Below the pieces are notes generated by a model. That model searched no databases, was not told the origin of the DNA, and saw nothing but the letters and a program-made list of their open reading frames with translations. This document shows, piece by piece, positions 1 to 6,948 of a stretch of DNA of 20,004 nt. The translations under genes were made by a program, and so were the position numbers. This DNA comes from JAURVT01 sp049059935 (GTDB taxonomy: Bacteria > Actinomycetota > Actinomycetes > Propionibacteriales > Nocardioidaceae): positions 1-20,004 of the forward strand of contig NZ_JBMGQR010000078.1 of NCBI RefSeq assembly GCF_049059935.1, written 5' to 3'. Each line of letters opens with the position of its first letter. The stretch's first letter is position 1.

Positions 1-260
1 ACCCGGGTGACGCCCCGGCCGCGGGCACCCGCGGCGTAGGCGGTGACGTCTCCGCTCGCGACGACCACCCGGCGGCCGCCCACCGAGCACGACGACAGGG
101 CGCCGCCGTTCTCGCCCACGAGCCGTCCGAACGCGGTCGGTGTGCTGGACACGCGCACCGACCCGGTGGGGGTCGGTGCGGCGGAGTCAGCCTGGGCCGG
201 GGCGGACAGGAGTCCGACGGCCACGAGAAGACCACAGACGACGGCGACGAACCTGGGCAC
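1..260 (-). CDS. Secreted protein of unknown function, N-terminal part (runs off the window)
   Basis: This is an open reading frame on the minus strand that starts with GTG at 260 and continues past position 1, so only the first 86 residues are visible. A GGAGG ribosome binding site lies 7 nt before the GTG. The N-terminus is a clear Sec signal peptide: a short basic start (MPRF), a hydrophobic core at residues 5-19, and an A-Q-A cleavage motif near residue 24. The mature part begins with a Ser/Thr/Pro-rich stretch, followed by a beta-rich segment with one cysteine (SSCSVGGRRVVVASGD). I do not recognise the family. The gene is divergent from the secreted endonuclease at 368, with about 107 bp between them, and it fits the run of exported proteins here. 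That it is exported is fairly certain; its activity is unknown. Confidence 0.72.
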   Translation of the reverse strand, partial: MPRFVAVVCGLLVAVGLLSAPAQADSAAPTPTGSVRVSSTPTAFGRLVGENGGALSSCSVGGRRVVVASGDVTAYAAGARGRGVTR

Positions 261-367
261 AGCGGGACCTCCGGCAGAGCGGTGCCGGCGGCGTCCGGCG
301 AACGAACACTAGGCGAATCGAGAGGGCTGCGTGGTTTGTTCCCGCCGATCGGGGGTACGGCAGGGCC

Positions 368-1153
368 ATGACCACCTCACTCCGCCGCTCAGCGGCCCGT
401 CGGCTCGGGGCGGCCCTCGTCGCCCTCGGGCTGACCTCCGCCCTCGTGGGCACCCAGGCGCCCGCCAGCGCCGCCGACTACTACGACCCCGTCGCCGGAC
501 TGTCCGGCGCGGCGCTCGAGCAGGGTCTGCACGACCTGGTCGACGACAACCGCACCGTCTCGTACGCGCAGGTCTGGGACGCGCTCAAGGCGACCGACCA
601 GGACCCGTCCAACACGAGCAACGTGATCCTGCTGTACAGCGGCACCTCGCGGTCGAAGTCGGCCAACGGCGGCAACAGCGGCCAGTGGAACCGCGAGCAC
701 GTGTGGGCCCAGTCGCACGGCGACTTCGGCACCTCGGCCGGCCCCGGCACCGACCTGCACCACCTTCGCGCGGCCGACGTCGGCGTCAACGGCACCCGCG
801 GCAACAAGGACTTCGACGACGGCGGGTCGGCCGTGTCGTCGGCGCCCGGCAACTTCACCGACAGCGACTCCTGGGAGCCGCGCGACGCCGACAAGGGCGA
901 CGTCGCTCGGATGATCCTCTACATGTCCGTGCGCTACGAGGGCGACGACGGTCGTCCCGACCTCGAGGTGAACGACCGCGTGTCCAACGGCTCGGCCCCG
1001 AACCACGGCCGGCTGTCGGTGCTCAAGCAGTGGAACGAGGAGGACCCGCCGTCCGCCTTCGAGAAGCGGCGCAACGAGCTGATCTTCTCCACCTACCAGG
1101 GCAACCGGAACCCCTTCGTCGACCACCCGGAGTACGTCGAGTCCATCTGGTGA
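368..1153 (+). CDS. Secreted endonuclease I family nuclease
   Basis: Predicted exported nuclease of 261 residues, of the endonuclease I family (Escherichia EndA, Vibrio Dns, Bacillus Bsn/YurI), which cuts DNA and sometimes RNA without sequence specificity outside the cell. Residues 1-36 are a signal peptide: a basic start (TTSLRRSAARR), a hydrophobic core, and ASAA before the mature DYYDP. The mature domain carries the family signatures in order: NREHVWAQSHG, with the catalytic-type histidine; TDLHHLRAADVGVNGTRGNKDF; ARMILYMSVRYEG; and NELIFSTYQGNRNPFVDHPEY, which carries metal-binding Asn and His. The ATG at 368 was chosen because the signal peptide begins there; upstream frame is long but has no signal or domain. 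No strong ribosome binding site precedes it. It converges on the ExeM-like nuclease across a strong hairpin. Family assignment is firm; substrate preference is inferred. Confidence 0.9.
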   Translation: MTTSLRRSAARRLGAALVALGLTSALVGTQAPASAADYYDPVAGLSGAALEQGLHDLVDDNRTVSYAQVWDALKATDQDPSNTSNVILLYSGTSRSKSANGGNSGQWNREHVWAQSHGDFGTSAGPGTDLHHLRAADVGVNGTRGNKDFDDGGSAVSSAPGNFTDSDSWEPRDADKGDVARMILYMSVRYEGDDGRPDLEVNDRVSNGSAPNHGRLSVLKQWNEEDPPSAFEKRRNELIFSTYQGNRNPFVDHPEYVESIW

Positions 1154-1171
1154 CCGACTGAGCGTCCCAGC

Positions 1172-1218
1172 GGTGGGTACGGCCCCAGGATCAGCGCGAT
1201 CCTGGGGCCGGACCCACC
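1172..1218. terminator. Bidirectional hairpin terminator between convergent nuclease genes
   Basis: A very strong inverted repeat lies between the stops of the plus-strand endonuclease (1153) and the minus-strand ExeM-like gene (1230). The inner arms at 1180-1192 and 1198-1210 pair perfectly over 13 bp around a 5-nt loop (agcgc). After one mismatch (1179/1211) a further 7 bp pair (1172-1178 with 1212-1218). There is no T tract, which is common in GC-rich actinobacteria. Its position and symmetry suggest it ends transcription from both sides. Confidence 0.8.
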
Positions 1219-1229
1219 TCTCGCCCAGG

Positions 1230-4037
1230 TCAGCGGCAGCGGACCCCCGCGTAGGGCAGGGAGTAGGTGCGGCTGGCCGGGTTGCCGTCGTTCCAGGCGT
1301 ACGTGCGGACGCTCGCCGTGCCGGCGGGCACGGTGCGCGAGCCCGTCGAGAACAGCGCGTACGCCGCCCGACGCGGCTGGACGCCCGCCTGGGTCTTGCT
1401 CCCGTACGGCGTGGTCAGCCGGACGTTGTCGAGCCTCGCCCTGCCGTCGTTGTAGGCGTACACCGCGACGAAGGCGCGCGGGCCGATGCAGAACGCGCGG
1501 GCGTTCGCCGCGACGGTCGGGGCCGGCGGCGCCGGCCTGACCGCGCCGAAGCCGACGACCACGGGGTCGTGGTCGCTGGAGCGGAACGCCGACTCGTCGT
1601 AGAGGTTCGTCGCGTTGTAGTTGAAGCGGCTGTACTCGTTGGCGATCGGCTCGACCGAGTTGATGTTCCACACGTCGAGGCCGGTCACCTCCGCGGCGGC
1701 GGCCGGGGAGGCGTAGACGTGGTCGAGCGAGCCGACCTGGCCGTCGAACAGGTAGGTCTCGTCGGCGTCGTAGCGCTCCTCGAGGTCGACGTAGCCCGCG
1801 TCCTTCAGCACCTGGACGGGGTCCTCGGAGGAGTAGGAGTTGAAGTCGCCCGACAGGAACAGCTTGTCGGTGCCGGCCGAGGCCGAGAACTGCTTCGCGA
1901 AGTCCACCAGCGCGGTGGCCTGACGCGTCCGCGACGCGACCGAGCCGCCCTGGCCGTCACCGGTGTCGGCGTCGTCGCCCTCACCGCTGCCCTTGGACTT
2001 GAAGTGGTTGACGATGACCGCGAACCGGTCCTCGGCCGTCCCGCCGGCCGGGACGAACGCCTGCGCCAGCGGCTCGCGCGCGTTGGAGAACGCCTCCGAC
2101 CCGACGAGCACCTGCGAGTCGCCCACCGTGCTGACCTTGGCCTTGCGGTAGACGAACGCGAGACGGATGACGTCCTGCTCGGCGGTGGGCGGCAGCACCG
2201 CGGGGGAGCGGACGTAGTCCCAGACGTCGCCGCCGGCGGCCTTGTTCAGGGCGGCGGTGAGCGTGGCGAGGGCCGCGTCGCGGTCCTGGCCGAACACGAC
2301 CGAGTTCTCGATCTCCTCGAGCCCCACGACGTCCGCGCCGAGCGCGTTGATCGCGGTGACGATCTTGACCTCCTGGCGGGCCAGGTTGGCCTGGTCCGCC
2401 GCGCCGCGCGGGCCGCTGCCGTCGGCGCAGCGGTTGACGGTGACGGGGTTGCCGTCGCGGTCGGTGTAGTAGGTGCAGGTCGTGCCCGCGCTCGCCTCGT
2501 AGTCCTTGCCCGTGGTGGGGAAGTAGTTGAGGACGTTGAAGCTCGCCACCTTCACCCGTCCGCCCACGTCGGACGGTGCCGCGGTGCGGGTCTGCTCGAA
2601 CGTCGCGGGCTGCACGGCGTCGGCGTTCTCGGCGGTGAGCTGCTCGGTGGGCTGGAAGTTCCAGCCGCCGAACCGGTAGTCCAGGATGACCGGCTCGGTG
2701 AAGGTCACGGCCGCGCCGACCCGGACCTGGGTGCCCGCGGCGAGGTAGGGCAGCGGGATCGCCTTGTTGGCCTGGGTGTTGAAGTTGGTGGTCGCGCCGT
2801 CGTCGAGCGTGACCGCACGGGCGGCGTTGTCGGCGGCCTGCGCCGCGGCCTCGGGGCTGCCCGGGCGGGCCACCTCGGTGGGCGCGACGAGCGGCGAGGT
2901 GCCGGACGCCAGGCCCAGCGAGCCGTAGTAGTTGGTGTCGTAGTTGTCGGCGATCGTGTAGTCGCCCTGCGGCGCGACCAGCATGCCCTCGAGCGACTCG
3001 CGCTGGGCCTCGGTGCGCGGGTAGGCGACGGCGGCGGGCTTGACCGCCTCGGCGGGCTCGTCGAGCACGCGGAACGACGTCAGGCTCACCTGCGTCTGGC
3101 CGTTGAACTCCCCGGCCTTGCCGGTCACCTCGACGTGGTCGGCGATCTTCGCGCCGGACGCGATGGCGTCGCCGAAGACGAACAGGCCGTCCGAGGCGCC
3201 CTGGGTGGCCGGGTCGACGTCGCCGCCGGTGCCGGGCGTCTGGACGAACACGCCGCGGAAGCCGCCCGTCGGGTAGGCCGCCGTGACGACGCCCGTCGTC
3301 GTGACGACGACGCCGTCGAGCGGGGTGGTGTCGCCCGGGCCCTGGATCTCGCGGATGGTGGCCGCCCGCGGGTCGGGCTCGGGCTCCGGCTCGGTGCCTC
3401 CGCTCGCGCTGTTGGTCGGCGTGATGGTGGCCGAGAGCGAGAAGTCGGCGGAGTTGTCGTCGGTGTCGGTGCCGCCGGTCGCCCGGTTGAGCGACCGGAC
3501 GTCGGTGTTGCCGGTCGGCGGGGTCGCGGCCTTGGTCTCGAAGGTGTTCGACGAGCCGTAGCCGAGCAGGTCGACGACGTTCGCGTCGCCCCTGACCGAC
3601 CCGGTCGGCAGCGTGACCGAGCCCGACGTCCGGACGAGCGCGAGCGTGCCGTTGGTGCCGCTCGGGTTGATGCTCCCGGTGGCGTCGGGGGTGGGGAGCG
3701 CGGCCCCGTTGGTGCCGTTGCTGCCTCCCGCGACGAGGTAGTGGCCCTTGGCGGGCACGGTGCCGCTGAGCGTGACGGGGTTCGTGCCCGCCCCGGTGCC
3801 GGAGGCCGAGCGGTACTGCAGCGACCAGCCGGTGACGTCGACCGCGGCCGACGTCGGGTTGTAGAGCTCGACGAACTTGTTCGTGTAGGCGGCGCCGGCG
3901 CTGCCGCCGGACAGGTAGGCCTCGCTGATGACGACGCCGGTGCCGCCGGGGGCGGCGGTCGCCGAGGCGACGGGGACGGTGGCGAGGGCGCCCGCGACGA
4001 GCGCGAGCGCCGTCCCGAGCCGGGGGAGGGATCTCAT
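1230..4037 (-). CDS. ExeM/NucH-like secreted nuclease with lamin-tail domain
   Basis: Large exported nuclease of 935 residues, resembling ExeM/NucH-type extracellular DNases. Residues 1-28 form a signal peptide (MRSLPRLG start, ATAA before PGGTG). A lamin-tail domain follows at about 34-150 (VVISEAYLSGGSAG, FVELYNPTSAAVDVTGWSLQY). An acidic linker near 215 (EPEPEPDP) leads to an OB-fold-like region at about 225-330. The endonuclease/exonuclease/phosphatase domain covers about 490-830 with its motifs visible: VASFNVLNYF, GLEEIEN (about 573), NHFKSKGS (about 677), GDFNSY (about 730), SLDHVYAS and SSDHDPVVV (about 822). These carry the metal-binding Glu, catalytic Asp/Asn and terminal Asp-His pair. 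A C-terminal segment of about 90 residues (845-935) with a few cysteines is not recognised. The ATG has GGAG 6 nt upstream. It lies just downstream of the 5'-nucleotidase on the same strand but behind a hairpin, so it may have its own promoter. Confidence 0.9.
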   Translation of the reverse strand: MRSLPRLGTALALVAGALATVPVASATAAPGGTGVVISEAYLSGGSAGAAYTNKFVELYNPTSAAVDVTGWSLQYRSASGTGAGTNPVTLSGTVPAKGHYLVAGGSNGTNGAALPTPDATGSINPSGTNGTLALVRTSGSVTLPTGSVRGDANVVDLLGYGSSNTFETKAATPPTGNTDVRSLNRATGGTDTDDNSADFSLSATITPTNSASGGTEPEPEPDPRAATIREIQGPGDTTPLDGVVVTTTGVVTAAYPTGGFRGVFVQTPGTGGDVDPATQGASDGLFVFGDAIASGAKIADHVEVTGKAGEFNGQTQVSLTSFRVLDEPAEAVKPAAVAYPRTEAQRESLEGMLVAPQGDYTIADNYDTNYYGSLGLASGTSPLVAPTEVARPGSPEAAAQAADNAARAVTLDDGATTNFNTQANKAIPLPYLAAGTQVRVGAAVTFTEPVILDYRFGGWNFQPTEQLTAENADAVQPATFEQTRTAAPSDVGGRVKVASFNVLNYFPTTGKDYEASAGTTCTYYTDRDGNPVTVNRCADGSGPRGAADQANLARQEVKIVTAINALGADVVGLEEIENSVVFGQDRDAALATLTAALNKAAGGDVWDYVRSPAVLPPTAEQDVIRLAFVYRKAKVSTVGDSQVLVGSEAFSNAREPLAQAFVPAGGTAEDRFAVIVNHFKSKGSGEGDDADTGDGQGGSVASRTRQATALVDFAKQFSASAGTDKLFLSGDFNSYSSEDPVQVLKDAGYVDLEERYDADETYLFDGQVGSLDHVYASPAAAAEVTGLDVWNINSVEPIANEYSRFNYNATNLYDESAFRSSDHDPVVVGFGAVRPAPPAPTVAANARAFCIGPRAFVAVYAYNDGRARLDNVRLTTPYGSKTQAGVQPRRAAYALFSTGSRTVPAGTASVRTYAWNDGNPASRTYSLPYAGVRCR

Positions 4038-4101
4038 CGTGGACTCCAGGGAAGGGGACGAACGGGAGGAATGGGACGGTCGACGGCGCGACCGTGGGAG
4101 T

Positions 4102-4143
4102 TGTCGATGCCTCAGGGGGTCATGGGCCCCTGAGGCACCGACA
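4102..4143 (-). terminator. Hairpin terminator after the 5'-nucleotidase gene
   Basis: An inverted repeat lies in the 115-bp gap between the stop of the 5'-nucleotidase (4153) and the start of the ExeM-like gene (4037). The inner arms tgcctcagggg (4108-4118) and its complement (4127-4137) give 11 bp around an 8-nt loop. After one mismatch, 5 more bp pair (4102-4106 with 4139-4143). The design, a strong inner stem, one mismatch and an outer extension, matches the hairpin at 1172-1218. It should terminate or attenuate the minus-strand transcript. Confidence 0.7.
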
Positions 4144-4152
4144 GCTCGGGGG

Positions 4153-6699
4153 TCAGCGGCGGCGGACGGTCACCCGGACGGTGTCGGTCTTGGCCTTGAC
4201 GGTGCTGCTGCCGAGGTACTTGACGCTGAGCGTCTTGCGGCCCGGGCTGGTGAACGCCTTGAGCCGGATGACGGCCTTGCCGTTCCTGCCGACCTTGGCG
4301 GTGCCGACGGTCTTGCCTCCGAGGCGCACCCGGACGGTGCCGCGCGCCGCCACGCCCGTGCGGGTGTCGACGACGGCGACGACGCGGGCGCGGCTGCGTC
4401 CGACGACGACCGGCGAGGTGGTCACGCGGGCGTCGACCAGCGCGCCCGACTTGGCGACCCTGATCGTCGTCTTGGTCGAGCGGGCGGCGACGTCGGCATC
4501 ACCGAGGTAGGTGACGCTGACCGGCGAGGTGCCCGGCTTGAGCACGCTGCGACGCAGCGCGATGATCGCGCGACCGTTGATCAGCGTGCCGCTGCCGATC
4601 ACGGTGCCCTTGCGCGAGACCTGCACCCGGCCGGTGGCCGTCGGGGTGGAGGACACCGTCACGCGGACGGTGGGCGTGCCGCCGTAGGCGATCGAGCTGC
4701 CGGTGGCGGTCACCGTCGGGGTGGCCTTCGGCGGCAGCGGTGCACCCACGGTCGTGCCGCTGGGCGACGCGACGGCGGTGACCGAGTAGGTGCCCGACAG
4801 CGACGCGGGGGCGGTGAAGGACACCGACGCCGAGCCCGCCGAGACCGGGAAGGTGCCGACGACGACGCGACGCGCGCCGGCCGTCTGCGGGACGAGCGTC
4901 ACCGTCACCGACGTGTTGGCGGGGCTGCCGCCCGACGTGAGGTCGAGGCTGCTCAGGGTCGCCGAGACCTGCTGGCCGGCGGTGACCGTGGCCGGGAAGC
5001 CGGTGGCCTGGGTGGAGCGGCGGGCGAACGACGGCGTCAGGCCCGGGTGGGCCTTGAGGTAGGCCACCCAGCCGTCGAAGTCGACGAGCCCGGAGTCCTG
5101 GGGGTTGGTGCCGTTGCGGAACTCGCGGAAGTTGTCGCCGCCCTGCTGCAGGAAGCTGAAGGTGCCGATCCGGTACCCGCGGGCCGGGTCGATCGGCTTG
5201 CCGTCGACGAGGATCGAGGTGATCCGCGAGCCGCGGGGCTGCGTCGGGTCGAACGTGTACGACACGTTGTCCGACAGGCCGAGCTGCAGGTAGGCGCGCG
5301 ACGGGACGCTGCCGTCGGCGTTGGTCTGCCACTGCTGCTCGAGCAGGTTCTTGAACTGCGCGCCGGTGAGCGTGATGGTGTTGAGGTTGTTGGCGAACGG
5401 CAGGACGTTGTTGGCCTCCTCGGCCGTCACCGTGCCGGCGTCCAGGTCGGCGCGCAGGCCGCCCGGGTTGACGACGCCGATCTCCGCGCCGCCCAGGCGC
5501 GCGGGCGCGAGGGTGTCGCGCAGGGCGTTGCCGACGAGGTTGCCCAGCGTGGACTCCGCGCCGCGGTCCTCGGTGCCGGTCGACGTGCGGGCGCGGGTGA
5601 TCGCGGCCTTGGTCGAGCCGACGGCGACGCTGCCGACCTGCTTGGCCCGCGCCACCGCGTCGGACACGATCTGGCCGACCTGCTGCACCTTCGGGTACGT
5701 CGCGTACAGCGTGGCGGGGTCGACGGACGTCGTCGCCGCGACGACGCTGCCGGTCGCGGCGCTGACGGCGTCGGTCTCGGGGTCGACGGTCAGCTGCACC
5801 TTCGCGATGTTGGCGCCGTACGAGCCGGTCTGGACCACCGGGCGGCCGCCGTCGTCGTAGGCGTAGGCCTGGTGGGTGTGGCCGGTGAAGATCGCCGCGA
5901 CGTCGTCGGAGGTCTCGTCGACGATGCGGGAGAACACAGCGCTCGCCGCCTTCTGATCCGCCAGCGTCGCGGTGCCGGCCAGCGCCCCGCCCTCGTGGTA
6001 CTCGGCGACGACGACGTCGGCCTCGCCGTTGCCGTCGTTGCCGTCCCGCAGCTGCGCGGCCACGCGGTTGACGGCGGCGACGGGCTCGCCGAAGTCGAGC
6101 GTCGAGACGCCGGCGGGCGACACCAGGGTGGGCGTCTCCTGCGTGACGACCCCGACCACGCCGACCTTGACGCCGGCGACGTCGATCACCGTGTACTCCG
6201 GCAGGGCGGGCGTCGTGGTGCCCTTGCGGTAGACGTTCGCACCCAGGTACGGGAAGTCGGCCTCGTCGTCGACGCGACCGGTGAGGTCGGCGAACCCCTT
6301 GTCGAACTCGTGGTTGCCCACGGCCGAGGCCCTGGTCTGGAGGGTGTTGAGCACGTCGAGCGTGGGGGTGTCCTGCTGGGACGACGACGCGTACAGCGAC
6401 GCGCCGATGTTGTCGCCGGCCGAGAGCAGGGCGGTGTTGGCCGCGCCCGCCGCGGCGCGCTGCTGCTCGATGACGGCGGCCCAGGCGGTGGTGCCGCTCC
6501 AGGGGCCCGCGCCGGCGGTCGCCTGGGTCGCGGGTGCGATGCGACCGTGGAAGTCGTTGATGTTGAGCAGGGTGATCGTGGTCGGCGCGGCCTGGGCCGG
6601 CGTCGAGGTCACGAGCACGGTGAGCGGGGCGGCGACGAGGGCGACGACGGCGGCGAGGGCCGTCACGCTCCTCGATCGGACGGTGGAGCGCTGGGGCAC
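4153..6699 (-). CDS. Secreted 5'-nucleotidase / UshA-type metallophosphatase with C-terminal Ig-like repeats
   Basis: Exported nucleotidase of 848 residues that would remove phosphate from extracellular nucleotides. It starts at a GTG with AAGGAG 5 nt upstream; the frame stays open for another 1.7 kb upstream but carries no domain there. Residues 1-38 are a signal peptide (core at 12-30, AQAA cleavage). The metallophosphatase domain shows NDFHGR (48-53), GDN (95-97), GNHEFD (128-133) and GHTHQAY (about 265), the dimetal ligand set of the family. The 5'-nucleotidase C-terminal domain follows at about 325-520, with NPGGLRADLDAG and the substrate-pocket motif FLQQGGDNF. After it come beta-rich Ig-like modules. 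The last two (about 665-755 and 760-848) look like repeats of each other, with VTYLGDADV matching VKYLGSSTV. The protein ends in basic residues with no LPXTG sorting motif, so it is probably released or loosely held. A possible PhoP-like site lies upstream. Confidence 0.92.
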   Translation of the reverse strand: MPQRSTVRSRSVTALAAVVALVAAPLTVLVTSTPAQAAPTTITLLNINDFHGRIAPATQATAGAGPWSGTTAWAAVIEQQRAAAGAANTALLSAGDNIGASLYASSSQQDTPTLDVLNTLQTRASAVGNHEFDKGFADLTGRVDDEADFPYLGANVYRKGTTTPALPEYTVIDVAGVKVGVVGVVTQETPTLVSPAGVSTLDFGEPVAAVNRVAAQLRDGNDGNGEADVVVAEYHEGGALAGTATLADQKAASAVFSRIVDETSDDVAAIFTGHTHQAYAYDDGGRPVVQTGSYGANIAKVQLTVDPETDAVSAATGSVVAATTSVDPATLYATYPKVQQVGQIVSDAVARAKQVGSVAVGSTKAAITRARTSTGTEDRGAESTLGNLVGNALRDTLAPARLGGAEIGVVNPGGLRADLDAGTVTAEEANNVLPFANNLNTITLTGAQFKNLLEQQWQTNADGSVPSRAYLQLGLSDNVSYTFDPTQPRGSRITSILVDGKPIDPARGYRIGTFSFLQQGGDNFREFRNGTNPQDSGLVDFDGWVAYLKAHPGLTPSFARRSTQATGFPATVTAGQQVSATLSSLDLTSGGSPANTSVTVTLVPQTAGARRVVVGTFPVSAGSASVSFTAPASLSGTYSVTAVASPSGTTVGAPLPPKATPTVTATGSSIAYGGTPTVRVTVSSTPTATGRVQVSRKGTVIGSGTLINGRAIIALRRSVLKPGTSPVSVTYLGDADVAARSTKTTIRVAKSGALVDARVTTSPVVVGRSRARVVAVVDTRTGVAARGTVRVRLGGKTVGTAKVGRNGKAVIRLKAFTSPGRKTLSVKYLGSSTVKAKTDTVRVTVRRR

Positions 6700-6790
6700 G
6701 GGTTCTCCTTCGCAGGCGCCGCGCGGGGTGCGCAGGCGGCAGAACCCGACGACCGTACCCAGAACGGGCACCGCCGAAACATGTCCGGAG

Positions 6791-6809
6791 CGGTAACGAT
6801 CAGGTGAAG
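6791..6809 (-). promoter_or_regulatory. Possible PhoP-type direct repeat upstream of the 5'-nucleotidase
   Basis: Read on the minus strand, this stretch contains CTTCACC followed 11 nt later by CGTTACC, matching at 5 of 7 positions. Streptomyces PhoP boxes are built from 11-nt direct repeats with a GTTCACC-like core. The site lies about 35-50 bp upstream of a -10-like TACGGT (complement of 6752-6757), a sensible activator position for a nucleotidase gene. Two imperfect units are weak evidence, so this is only a candidate. Confidence 0.25.
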
Positions 6810-6913
6810 TTTGTCCGGCCGTGGGGCATCTTCGCGGCAGCACCTCCGCGGGGACGGGCGGTCGCCGTCGCCCGCGCGGCACCGCTGCACGACGGTCGTT
6901 CCAGCGATTCTCG

Positions 6914-6941
6914 GTGTGGGACGGGCCGGTCTGCCCCACAC
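6914..6941. repeat. Short inverted repeat upstream of the GAF-EAL gene
   Basis: GTGTGGG at 6914-6920 is exactly complementary to CCCACAC at 6935-6941, with a 14-nt gap. It ends 7 nt before the GTG start of the GAF-EAL gene, inside the 249-bp divergent region 6700-6948, which otherwise shows only the PhoP-like site. It could be an operator or a leader hairpin. A 7-bp match in GC-rich DNA may also be chance. Confidence 0.3.
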
Positions 6942-6948
6942 TGTCGGG

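Noticed and set aside
1173..4133. A long open frame on the plus strand opposite the ExeM-like gene
   Set aside because: Its translation is dominated by R, G, V, A and D with no domain or signal. It is the expected antisense shadow of a GC-rich gene whose minus-strand frame has clear motifs.
3928..6807. A long open frame on the plus strand opposite the 5'-nucleotidase
   Set aside because: Low-complexity composition and no recognisable domain; the minus strand encodes an intact signal peptide and all nucleotidase motifs.
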